A stretch of 64,000 nucleotides of DNA from Paenibacillus sp. FSL R10-2734 (GTDB lineage: Bacteria; Bacillota; Bacilli; Paenibacillales; Paenibacillaceae). This document shows, one piece after another, positions 1 to 8,668 of the stretch (the stretch's first letter is position 1; every line of letters starts with the position of its first letter). The stretch covers positions 1,364,001 through 1,428,000 of the forward strand of contig NZ_CP150170.1 in NCBI RefSeq assembly GCF_037963865.1, given 5' to 3'. The notes beneath the pieces were generated by a model, which worked only from the letters and a program-made list of their open reading frames with translations, made no database searches and was not told the DNA's origin. Position numbers and translations under genes: made by a program.

Positions 1-1
1 A

Positions 2-1507
2 TGGAAGGATTTGAAACAAACTCATATAGCTGACTACCAGAAGCTATTTAATCGTATGGAGCTGGATTTAGGGGCAGATCAGTACCCAAGCTTGCCGACA
101 GATGAGAGGCTTACCCTTGTTAAGGAAGGAAAAGATGACGTTTACTTAACAGCTCTATATGTACAGTATGGACGTTATCTGCTTATTGCCAGCTCACGTC
201 CAGGTACATTGCCTGCCAACCTGCAGGGGATCTGGAACGAGAGCTACACTCCGCCATGGTTCTCTGATTATACGATTAATATTAATACACAGATGAATTA
301 TTGGCATGCGGAGACTTGTAATTTATCTGAGCTGCAGGAGCCATTATTTGATTTGCTTGATGCGTTGATCGAGCCAGGGCGTGAGACAGCGAGAAGCCGA
401 TACGACTGTGCGGGAATTGCATTGAGCACGAGGACTAACCCTTGGTTTAATACTTCACTACGTGCAACCTCATCATTATTGTGGCAGGATGGAGCAGCTT
501 GGCTAAGCAGACATTACTGGGAGCATTATTTGTTCACAGGTAATAGACAGCTGCTTGAGCAACGAGGTTATCCGTTTATGAAAGAAGCAGCACTATTTTA
601 TATCGATTTCATGGTAGAGCATCCGAAGTATGGCTGGCTTGTATCGGGACCAGCAACATCACCAGAAAATCGTTTTCGAGCGCCTGATGGAACAATCACA
701 GCGCTGGATATGAGTCCAACGATGACCGTGCAGATTATAGATGATTTATTTGATAATTGTATTCGGGCAAGTGAAGAGCTTGGTCTGGATGTAGATTTTA
801 GAGAGCTGTTGCGGCAAAAGCGTGCGAAGCTGCCACCGATGCAGATTGGTAAGCATGGGCAGCTACAGGAATGGCTAGAGGATCATGAAGAAATAGAGCT
901 AGGCCATCGCCATGTATCTCATTTGTTTGGATTGTTCCCGGGACATAGTATTTCAGAGGAGAAACCTGAGCTGCTTCATGCTGTGAAGATTGCGCTTGAT
1001 CGCAGGTTGCAGTATGGCGGTGGTCATACAGGCTGGAGCTGTGCTTGGATCATTAATTTATGGGCGCATCTAGGAGATGGCGATAAAGCAAAGAGCTTTA
1101 TGGATATGATTTTGACAAAATCAACTTATAATAACCTATTTGACACCCATCCTCCTTTTCAAATTGATGGCAACTTTGGTGCTGCGGCTGGTGTTATAGA
1201 GATGCTCGTGCAGAGTGATGAAAAGGGGATTAGGCTGTTACCAGCCTTGCCTACTGCATGGTCAACTGGCAGCATACAAGGTGTGCGTGCTCGTGGCGGC
1301 TTTGAACTGTCAATGCAATGGGCAAGTGGGAAATTAAGCAGTCTTGTTATTACTTCCCAGCTCGGCAACCGTTGTAGTATTCAGTACCCATTCCAAACAT
1401 ATGATGCGCGGGTATTTTGTGACGAAGTGCAGGTAGCGGCTGAATTAAATGAGGGTTGCATTTCCTTTGATACAGAGGGAGGCAAAACCTATACGCTTAA
1501 ACTCTAA
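2..1507 (+). CDS. GH95 alpha-L-fucosidase, C-terminal part (5' truncated by window edge)
   Basis: The frame is open to the left edge (codons W-K-D-L-K...), so the start lies outside the window. About 500 C-terminal residues remain of a family that is usually 750-800 aa. Seen: the LPANLQGIWN and NINTQMNYW segments, which in GH95 carry the two catalytic-site Asn residues; SPENRF, which holds the general-acid Glu; and FQIDGNFG, which holds the Asp of the Asn-Asp base pair. All four key positions therefore look intact. The family hydrolyses terminal alpha-1,2-L-fucose (some members L-galactose) from plant or host glycans. No signal peptide can be judged. The gene heads a glycan-utilisation neighbourhood and ends at a strong terminator. 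Family call is firm; substrate is inferred. Confidence 0.9.
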   Translation, partial: WKDLKQTHIADYQKLFNRMELDLGADQYPSLPTDERLTLVKEGKDDVYLTALYVQYGRYLLIASSRPGTLPANLQGIWNESYTPPWFSDYTININTQMNYWHAETCNLSELQEPLFDLLDALIEPGRETARSRYDCAGIALSTRTNPWFNTSLRATSSLLWQDGAAWLSRHYWEHYLFTGNRQLLEQRGYPFMKEAALFYIDFMVEHPKYGWLVSGPATSPENRFRAPDGTITALDMSPTMTVQIIDDLFDNCIRASEELGLDVDFRELLRQKRAKLPPMQIGKHGQLQEWLEDHEEIELGHRHVSHLFGLFPGHSISEEKPELLHAVKIALDRRLQYGGGHTGWSCAWIINLWAHLGDGDKAKSFMDMILTKSTYNNLFDTHPPFQIDGNFGAAAGVIEMLVQSDEKGIRLLPALPTAWSTGSIQGVRARGGFELSMQWASGKLSSLVITSQLGNRCSIQYPFQTYDARVFCDEVQVAAELNEGCISFDTEGGKTYTLKL

Positions 1508-1512
1508 AGATA

Positions 1513-1554
1513 AAAAGCCTAACAGATCATGATTGATCGATTGGGCTTTTTTTT
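1513..1554 (+). terminator. Intrinsic terminator after the GH95 gene
   Basis: AAGCCTAA pairs with TTGGGCTT, an inner GATCA/TGATC stem extends it, and a run of eight T follows. It separates the fucosidase from the SLH gene. Confidence 0.8.
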
Positions 1555-1605
1555 AAGAAACTTTGAATTCATTGATTATGTAACGGCGGTCGTTCGTGGA
1601 ATTAA

Positions 1606-1620
1606 TTGTAAGCGCTTGAT
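1606..1620 (+). promoter_or_regulatory. cre-like (CcpA/LacI-family) operator
   Basis: TTGTAAGCGCTTGAT matches the WTGNAANCGNWNNCW cre pattern except for one position near the right end; the core AAGCGCTT is a perfect palindrome. It lies about 40 nt upstream of the ATG of the first large SLH gene, consistent with catabolite repression or a local LacI-type regulator. Confidence 0.55.
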
Positions 1621-1660
1621 TTATCGAATCGTAAGTGTATCTTATTATGGAGGGATTATG

Positions 1661-4600
1661 ATGAAAGTAGTGCGATTAGTTTTTAAAATAATGCTTGCCA
1701 CAGCCATTGTGATTTCAGGGGTATTCAGTAGTGTGATTCCAAATGTTATTTTTGCAAGCGCTACCAATAAAGATGAGATCATCATCGACTTTGGAGATAA
1801 GGGCTATTCGGAGATAGGGGCATGGTCAACATCTTCCCTCAAAGGGTACAACGGATCATCGACGCGATCTGCCGGTGCTTCCGCGGGCCCATCCGCTGAG
1901 TGGAGACCTACGATCACGGCCACTGTAAGCTATGATGTGTATATTTATAAAGTGGTTGAAGTGAATTCAGACCCTAAGATCCAAATAAACATTTCCTATA
2001 ATGGCGGGGAAGATACTCAATCCCTGAATTATACCGAGGGGACATCGGGTTGGGTGTTTCTGGGCAACTATCCCTTTGCTGCAGGAGACGATGGATTTGT
2101 TAAGCTCACAGGAAAGACGTATGGAAAATACGCCCGAGCAGATGCAGTGAAGTTTGTCGAGAGTGATAATGGCACTCGACCGAATACAGCAATGTTGGAA
2201 GCAACGATTCTTACAGCACAAACAAAGGTGGATGCAGCTGTAGCTGGCGGTGCACCAGGACAATATCCGCAAGCAGCCATTGATTCATTGAAAGCGGCGA
2301 TAGCCAAAGCAGCAGAATTTGAAAACATAACAATAGCCCAGTTGGAGCTGGATGCAGCCATAGTGGCATTTGATACAGCTAAAATTCAAGCCATAGAGAT
2401 CGTCATCGACTATGGAGATGAAGGTTACACTGAATCGGGAGATTGGTTGGCTTCAGGCATCAAAGGCCACAATGATACATCAAGTAGATATATTGGCGCT
2501 TCCTACACGCCACCTTATGTTGAGTGGAGGCCTACGATTACACACCAGGGAAATTATGATGTGTATATTTACAAGATTATTGCTGCAGGGAGCGACCCCG
2601 AAACTAAAATAGAGATTACTAGCACCACAGGAACGACACCTCAAACGTTAGATTATACCGTAGGAAGCTCAGGTTGGACATTCTTGGGTAGTTATTCCTT
2701 TGACGAAGGCAATGAGGGAGCTATTAAGCTGTTGCCACCTACTAGTGGAAAGTACGCAAGAGCGGATGCTGTAATGTTTGTGAAGAAAGAGGCTGGAACA
2801 ATAGCTAATACGTTGCTTCTCGAAGAAGCGATTAATGCAGCGCAGGCGAAAGTGAATGGTGCAGCGGTGGGTGATAATTTAGGACAATATCCGCAAGCAG
2901 CCATTAACACACTGAGAGCGGCGATAGACAAAGCCATTATAGATCGAAACAACACATGGTTAAACCAATTAGAAGTGGATTCAGCTACAACTTCATTAAA
3001 TGATGCGGTTCTAATATTTGAAGGGGCCATAAATTCACCAGCGGAATTCATCATCGATTATGGAGTTGAAGGCTATACGGAAACAGGCGAATGGAGGGAC
3101 TCCGATTTAAAAGGATATAGTGGGTCATTATCCAGAACTGCTGGCGCTTCCTCTACTGCTGAGTGGAAACCTAATATCACAAAGCGTGGGAAATACGATG
3201 TATATCTCTACAAAGTTGTTGCAGAAGGGAATGATCCTACAGCAAAAATAGAAATTACGAGTATTGAAGGCACGTCAAATCAAACCCTGGATTATACGGC
3301 TGGAACTTCAGAGTGGGTATTCCTTGGTAATTACTCATTTGAGTCAAGAAGTAACGGGGCAGTCAAGCTATTAGAACCTAGTATTGGAAGGAACGCAAAT
3401 GCTGATGCCGTGAAGTTTGTACAGACAGAAGCAGGAGCTGCGCCAAACAAAGTAGGCCTTGAAGCATTGATTAGTAAAGCGCAAGCTAGATTGGAGGGAG
3501 TGGTAGCTGGTAATGCTCCCGGACAGTATCCCCAAGCAGCCATTGACGCACTGAAGGCAGCGATCAATAAAGCGATAGCAGATAAAAATGAAGTTAACTT
3601 AAACCAAATCGAGTTGGATAAAGCAATAGCAGCACTCACTCATGCGTTAGTCATATTTAAAGAAGCAGCAATTCCAGGCGTTAATGATGAGATCATTATC
3701 GACTATGGAGATGATGGTTACAAAGAGTCTTCTATTTCAACAGGTGCCAAATGGTCCTCTACAACTTCATATAAAGGCTACAACAATTCAAGTACGAGAA
3801 CCGCTGCAGGCTCCACAAGTCCAAAAGCGCAGTGGACACCAGAGATCAAAGGCACAGTCAGATATGATGTATATATTTATAAAGTCGTTTCAATAGATGG
3901 CAATCCCAAAGCTAAAGTAAAAGTGATGTTCAAGGGAGGCTCCGATACTCAGACACTGGATTATACTGCAGGCAGCCCAGAGTGGGTACTATTGGGCAAC
4001 TATTTATTTGAGGAAAACAGTTTAGGATATGTAAAGCTATCGGGTGCTTCCGGCACATACACAAGAGCAGATGCAGTGAAATTTGTGAGGAATGATCGAG
4101 AGATTCCACTTCCTGAATTAGAAGCCGCAAGCTTGGAGGCGAAAATGGCGGAGGCAACTGCCTTGCTGTCTGGTACTGTGGAAGGGACTTCAACCGGACA
4201 ATATGCATCAGGTTCGAAGGTGAGGCTGCAAGAGGAAATTGCTAGTGCCGCTTTCCTATTAAGTAGTGGGTATGCAACAGCAGAACTGATCCATTCCATA
4301 ATTGCTGATTTGAACGTGGGCATGGCTTTATTTAGATCAGCGTTGAATGCTCAAATTAGAGGATCAGTGTATACCATTCCGAATCCCAATGTGGATTCAA
4401 TTCCTATAAACCCTGTCCTGATCAGACAGTCAGACTTAAAAAACACGTTAACAAGATATTTATTCAATGCAGCCGATTATGCACTCTATTCCCCGCCACA
4501 AGGTGAAGTCTCCTTTGGAACAGAAGCACACTGGAAAGAATTCAAATTCCCTAATCGACTGCCCGAAAACAAACAAACCGTAGCAGCGGATGAATACTAT

Positions 4601-7600
4601 CAGTATAACGGTGAAACGCCAAGAGGCATGACCAAAATAAAGATCTACAAGTATGCAGGAGTATCAGTAGATGATAGTGCAGTTGTTACGATCTATCATA
4701 ATGGCAAGACCGATACACGTACGCTTGATATGAATACAGATCAAGACGGTTGGTATGAGCTTGGTGATTATTTCTTCAGTGGAACAGGCGATGAGTATGT
4801 AAGAATTACTAGAGGATCAACGGATAACAGCAAACCTACAGTCACATTAGCTGTCTCTTATGAGGTCATGCGCGATCGAACGTATAGAGATCAGAACGAA
4901 GCAGAACGAACGGCTGTATACTCCATTGGTTACAGTGAAATAGGCAATTGGCAGAATTCTTCATTAGTATCAGATAATGAGTACGCTGTACCGAAAACAA
5001 CCACAGAGAAAGATGCTTCTGCGGTATACAATCCTGGTGCGTTGACTGCCGGCGAATATGAAGTGTTTACTTATATTCCAGCTCGAACGCAGACAGGCGA
5101 TAACAGCGTTAAGATTGAAATATTCCATGACGCTAAGATTGAAACGATCGTCTTCAATCAAACGAACATTCAAAGTGGGTGGTATCCACTGGGTGAGTTT
5201 GTCTTTACTGGAGAGGGCAACGAGTTTGTGAAGATGACTAAGCTATCAGATGGCGGCGAAACAATCGCTTCGAGCATAAAGTTTACTATGAAACATCTAA
5301 ATGGTGTTTCCATTAACAGTACGATTATCACAACCAATTCTGGCGACACAATAGTTGACTCACCTAATATTTCCATGACCGATAAAGTCAGATCGGCCCT
5401 GGTTACACCCGGATTATTCCCACATGACTACAGAAAAATGATTGATTTTTATAAGGATGCTCCGTATGGAAAGTATTATATCCGCAGAGCTGCATTTACA
5501 GATGATTTGACATGGAATCCAGTGATATTGGAACCAGGAGAGTATAAGATCAGCTATTTTATTCCGGCTAATACTGCGTTGATGCCTGACTGCTATATAG
5601 ATCTCTACCACAATGGAAAGAAGGATACGATATTTATCCCTCAAGACAGTCTGGTGAATGATTCTTGGCATGATATCGGAACCTTTGATTTTGCAGCAGG
5701 TACTGCAGATGAATATTTTGGGCTTTCTTATGGGAAGCACAATGATGGGGACAAAAATTTGAAATATTTTTCCGCATTTAAGTTTGAAAAGGTATCTCCT
5801 AACAACGCAATCATCAAGGAATCTATTGCTACCAGTGCTAAATATTTCGATGAACAGCGTGTGGATGATGTAAGCGATGATGAAACGTCACAAGTTGTTA
5901 ATGCCATGGCAAAGGACCACTACTTGGATGGTTTCATATCCGATTACAAGCTCTTACCGGATCAACTGATGACACGCTCCGAGTTTGTGGCTGTATTGAC
6001 CAGATTGCTTAATCTCTCGGAAGATCCGGCTTCGGCATTGTACGCGGATACGACTGATGATAATGTGCCTTTTAAGGGAAATATCGGAGCAGCCCAAGCG
6101 GCTGGACTGTTGTATGGAGTTGATGCACAAGGTGGCTCTCTGGGGGTAAATCAGCCGGTGGACCGTACGTTTGCTGCCATCGTTCTATCCAATGTTATCG
6201 ACTATACGGGGAAATACTTGAATGTAGATAATTTCTTTGCGAGTAATCCAGCTGCTTACTTGCAGGAGAATATCAGCGATGATAACTTGCTCCATACGTA
6301 TGCTTTGCAAGATGCCTTTGCTCGATTGCTAAGATTAGGGGTTGTGTCGAAGAATGCGGATAACGCGATCCAGCCAAATCAACAGCTCACAAGAGCGGAT
6401 GCCATTGTGATGCTGAACGAATTTGACACACAATTATTGTCAGCTGGACCTGATCTGAGATTTGATTGGCATATGGCGTTCTTTGATGAATTTAATGATT
6501 CTAGTCTAGATTGGAGCAAATGGACTTCGGATAATGCGATCAGATTCCCCGGTGTATCCGGAAGATGGGCTGAAGGTATCGAAGTCAAAGACGGAGTCCT
6601 TAAGCTCAAAAATGAAGTGAATAATCGGGTAGGCGTGCCGTATTCATCAGCATCTGTTACATCCAACTATATGCAAAGGTACGGCTACTACGAGGCACGT
6701 TATGGCTACCCGAATGCTTATGGACAGCATACCTCCTACTGGACGAAAAATGGGAATGGCACAGACTATAACTGGAATGAAGGTACTGGGCAGGATGAAG
6801 TTTCAATGAACATTTACTTCTTGCCAGGTCAGCCGGCGCCAGAGATTGGTTTAACGAATACAAGAGAGTATTTATTCTCGACAGATGATAATAACATGAA
6901 AGAATTGCATGTATTTGGTGGCTATATGGAACAACCAGGCTTTTATATGGCTTATGATAAAGAGATACCTTATCGAATTGATGACGTTACACCTTATGTC
7001 TCAACAGGACTGCCTGATGTTCCTTTCCCTAATATTTTGAGCACAGTCGTGACTAGCTTTGACGGGAAATTGGATCTTAACGTAGTTGATGGGACGGAAG
7101 CCCGATTCGACTGGGTGAGAAACTATTTGAAGACAGCCAGCAGTGATCCAGACTCGGAATACCCAACGTATCAACCGATCTTGATCCCTGAGGACAGTGT
7201 GATGGGCGAAGGTTCCAACCAATCGAAGGAGTTCATTCTGAGATTCAACAAGCAGATGAACAGAGAGAGCTTAATACCGGAGAAGGTTGTCGTCACAAAG
7301 GCAGACGGTGGGGATGTTCCAACTTACATGATCACTCAAATTAGTCCTCTAAGATTTAAATTATCTTTTAATGAAGCGCTTGAAGGTAATTCTGATTATG
7401 TGGTTAATGCTACAACTGGTGTTAAGGATATCTTGGGCAATAGCTTGGCAGCTGACCAACAGGTTACTTTCCATACCGGGGAACTGCCAGTAGATCAAAT
7501 GGAACCTACATGGCCAACTGCTGCCAAGTTATCAGCTTCAAATGTTTCAAAGAATAGTCTTACGGTTTCTTGGACCGAAGCAATGGATGATACTTTGGTA

Positions 7601-8431
7601 ACAAGTTACAAGATTTATAAGAATGGCAGTGAACTAGTAACTTTAGATGGTAAATCAACTAAATTTGACGTCAAAGGATTAGCAGTTAATAGTCCTTATA
7701 CGTTCAAAGTGGAAGCTGGTGATGCGACAGGAAATTGGAGTTCCAATGGTCCGAATGTACATGTGACTACTGAAGCAGACTCTTCCGGTGGCGGTTCGAT
7801 ACCTGTCCCAACATCTGCCTCAATACCTACGGCTACACCAAAACCAGATGATAGCAATAAACCGGTTAAACCAACTGAACCTAAGTCTCCACAAGCTGAA
7901 CTAACGGATATTGCTGAGCACTGGGCTAAGGCATTGATCGAGAAATCAGTTGAACTGGGTTTTGTTAATGGCTATGAAGATGGAACTTTCAAGCCGAATC
8001 GTAAGGTAACACGCGGTGAGTTCGCGACCATGATAGCAAGAGCTTTAAACATGAATCTTGATAATTCTGAGTCTAGCTTTATGGATGCAGACGAAACGCC
8101 AGCATGGGCGAAACCATATATTCAAGCAATTAAAAAAGTTGGTTTCATATCAGGCTATGAAGATGGCACATTCCGAGCGAATAAGGAAATGACGCGATCA
8201 GAATTAGTCACCATCATTGTTCGAGCACTAGGACTTGAAGTTGACCCTAACGTAAAACTTGATTTTAAGGATGCAGAACAAGTTCCGGTATGGGCAAGAC
8301 CATATGTAGCAACTGCTGTAAAAGCTGGTTTGATTAAGGGATATGGTGATGGCAAATTTAATCCTAATAGAGCCTCAACTAGGGCAGAAGCAATTACTTT
8401 AGTTATTGCTATGTTGAACGCAATGGAATAG
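1661..8431 (+). CDS. Giant SLH-anchored surface protein with golvesin-like modules and a GH16-like domain
   Basis: A 2256-aa secreted protein. ATG 1661 is chosen because GGAGG sits 7 nt upstream and the signal peptide (KVVRLVFKIML..., cleaved near IFASA) starts there; the frame is open further upstream but that part is not signal-like. Domains in approximate residues: four golvesin-C-like beta modules (40-167, 247-377, 463-588, 677-810), each followed by a 70-aa helical FIVAR-like spacer with a GQYPQAAI motif; three more diverged beta modules (907-1380); a degenerate SLH-like region (1411-1593); a GH16/laminarinase-like domain (1601-1826) with FFDEF, YGYYEARYG and a C-terminal FDWVRNY; a Big_5-type Ig domain (1840-1940); FN3 (1947-2039); a P/T linker; three SLH repeats (2080-2256) for cell-wall anchoring. 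The GH16 catalytic motif ExDxxE reads DEVSMNIYF, so the acid/base Glu and the middle Asp are missing. It may bind rather than cut glycan. Terminators flank the gene, so it is probably monocistronic. Confidence 0.85.
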   Translation: MKVVRLVFKIMLATAIVISGVFSSVIPNVIFASATNKDEIIIDFGDKGYSEIGAWSTSSLKGYNGSSTRSAGASAGPSAEWRPTITATVSYDVYIYKVVEVNSDPKIQINISYNGGEDTQSLNYTEGTSGWVFLGNYPFAAGDDGFVKLTGKTYGKYARADAVKFVESDNGTRPNTAMLEATILTAQTKVDAAVAGGAPGQYPQAAIDSLKAAIAKAAEFENITIAQLELDAAIVAFDTAKIQAIEIVIDYGDEGYTESGDWLASGIKGHNDTSSRYIGASYTPPYVEWRPTITHQGNYDVYIYKIIAAGSDPETKIEITSTTGTTPQTLDYTVGSSGWTFLGSYSFDEGNEGAIKLLPPTSGKYARADAVMFVKKEAGTIANTLLLEEAINAAQAKVNGAAVGDNLGQYPQAAINTLRAAIDKAIIDRNNTWLNQLEVDSATTSLNDAVLIFEGAINSPAEFIIDYGVEGYTETGEWRDSDLKGYSGSLSRTAGASSTAEWKPNITKRGKYDVYLYKVVAEGNDPTAKIEITSIEGTSNQTLDYTAGTSEWVFLGNYSFESRSNGAVKLLEPSIGRNANADAVKFVQTEAGAAPNKVGLEALISKAQARLEGVVAGNAPGQYPQAAIDALKAAINKAIADKNEVNLNQIELDKAIAALTHALVIFKEAAIPGVNDEIIIDYGDDGYKESSISTGAKWSSTTSYKGYNNSSTRTAAGSTSPKAQWTPEIKGTVRYDVYIYKVVSIDGNPKAKVKVMFKGGSDTQTLDYTAGSPEWVLLGNYLFEENSLGYVKLSGASGTYTRADAVKFVRNDREIPLPELEAASLEAKMAEATALLSGTVEGTSTGQYASGSKVRLQEEIASAAFLLSSGYATAELIHSIIADLNVGMALFRSALNAQIRGSVYTIPNPNVDSIPINPVLIRQSDLKNTLTRYLFNAADYALYSPPQGEVSFGTEAHWKEFKFPNRLPENKQTVAADEYYQYNGETPRGMTKIKIYKYAGVSVDDSAVVTIYHNGKTDTRTLDMNTDQDGWYELGDYFFSGTGDEYVRITRGSTDNSKPTVTLAVSYEVMRDRTYRDQNEAERTAVYSIGYSEIGNWQNSSLVSDNEYAVPKTTTEKDASAVYNPGALTAGEYEVFTYIPARTQTGDNSVKIEIFHDAKIETIVFNQTNIQSGWYPLGEFVFTGEGNEFVKMTKLSDGGETIASSIKFTMKHLNGVSINSTIITTNSGDTIVDSPNISMTDKVRSALVTPGLFPHDYRKMIDFYKDAPYGKYYIRRAAFTDDLTWNPVILEPGEYKISYFIPANTALMPDCYIDLYHNGKKDTIFIPQDSLVNDSWHDIGTFDFAAGTADEYFGLSYGKHNDGDKNLKYFSAFKFEKVSPNNAIIKESIATSAKYFDEQRVDDVSDDETSQVVNAMAKDHYLDGFISDYKLLPDQLMTRSEFVAVLTRLLNLSEDPASALYADTTDDNVPFKGNIGAAQAAGLLYGVDAQGGSLGVNQPVDRTFAAIVLSNVIDYTGKYLNVDNFFASNPAAYLQENISDDNLLHTYALQDAFARLLRLGVVSKNADNAIQPNQQLTRADAIVMLNEFDTQLLSAGPDLRFDWHMAFFDEFNDSSLDWSKWTSDNAIRFPGVSGRWAEGIEVKDGVLKLKNEVNNRVGVPYSSASVTSNYMQRYGYYEARYGYPNAYGQHTSYWTKNGNGTDYNWNEGTGQDEVSMNIYFLPGQPAPEIGLTNTREYLFSTDDNNMKELHVFGGYMEQPGFYMAYDKEIPYRIDDVTPYVSTGLPDVPFPNILSTVVTSFDGKLDLNVVDGTEARFDWVRNYLKTASSDPDSEYPTYQPILIPEDSVMGEGSNQSKEFILRFNKQMNRESLIPEKVVVTKADGGDVPTYMITQISPLRFKLSFNEALEGNSDYVVNATTGVKDILGNSLAADQQVTFHTGELPVDQMEPTWPTAAKLSASNVSKNSLTVSWTEAMDDTLVTSYKIYKNGSELVTLDGKSTKFDVKGLAVNSPYTFKVEAGDATGNWSSNGPNVHVTTEADSSGGGSIPVPTSASIPTATPKPDDSNKPVKPTEPKSPQAELTDIAEHWAKALIEKSVELGFVNGYEDGTFKPNRKVTRGEFATMIARALNMNLDNSESSFMDADETPAWAKPYIQAIKKVGFISGYEDGTFRANKEMTRSELVTIIVRALGLEVDPNVKLDFKDAEQVPVWARPYVATAVKAGLIKGYGDGKFNPNRASTRAEAITLVIAMLNAME
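1777..4345 (+). repeat. Four tandem module repeats (beta module plus helical spacer, about 640 bp each)
   Basis: Units begin near 1777, 2398, 3046 and 3688, each with a codon run for I-I-D-(F/Y)-G followed by G-Y-(S/T/K)-E, and each ends in a helical spacer. Copies are diverged at DNA level, indicating old duplications. The fourth spacer is the most degenerate. Confidence 0.75.
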
Positions 8432-8482
8432 TTTAACTCAGGATTAGTCAATAAGCTTTCTTGCAGAGCATATGTAAGCTGT

Positions 8483-8527
8483 GGCCGTTTTTCGGGATGT
8501 TACCGAAGAGCGGCCTGTTTTCTAGTT
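8483..8527 (+). terminator. Hairpin terminator after the SLH gene
   Basis: GGCCG...CGGCC outer stem with an inner CGG/CCG pair, followed by TGTTTTCT. The T-tract is imperfect, so strength is uncertain. Confidence 0.5.
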
Positions 8528-8668
8528 TGAATATTAAAAAACACACAGGGGATGAAACTTGTTACCTATAATGCAGAATTCTCTTCCTTATTAGCTAAGG
8601 TATGAGTCTTTATACTTTTGGAGTATGGGGCTGAAGTGATTAATAATATTAAATTTGGAGTTGATATC

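Noticed and set aside
1529..1660. N-terminal extension of the first SLH protein
   Set aside because: It begins within the preceding terminator and lacks a ribosome site; ATG 1661 has GGAGG and starts a signal peptide.
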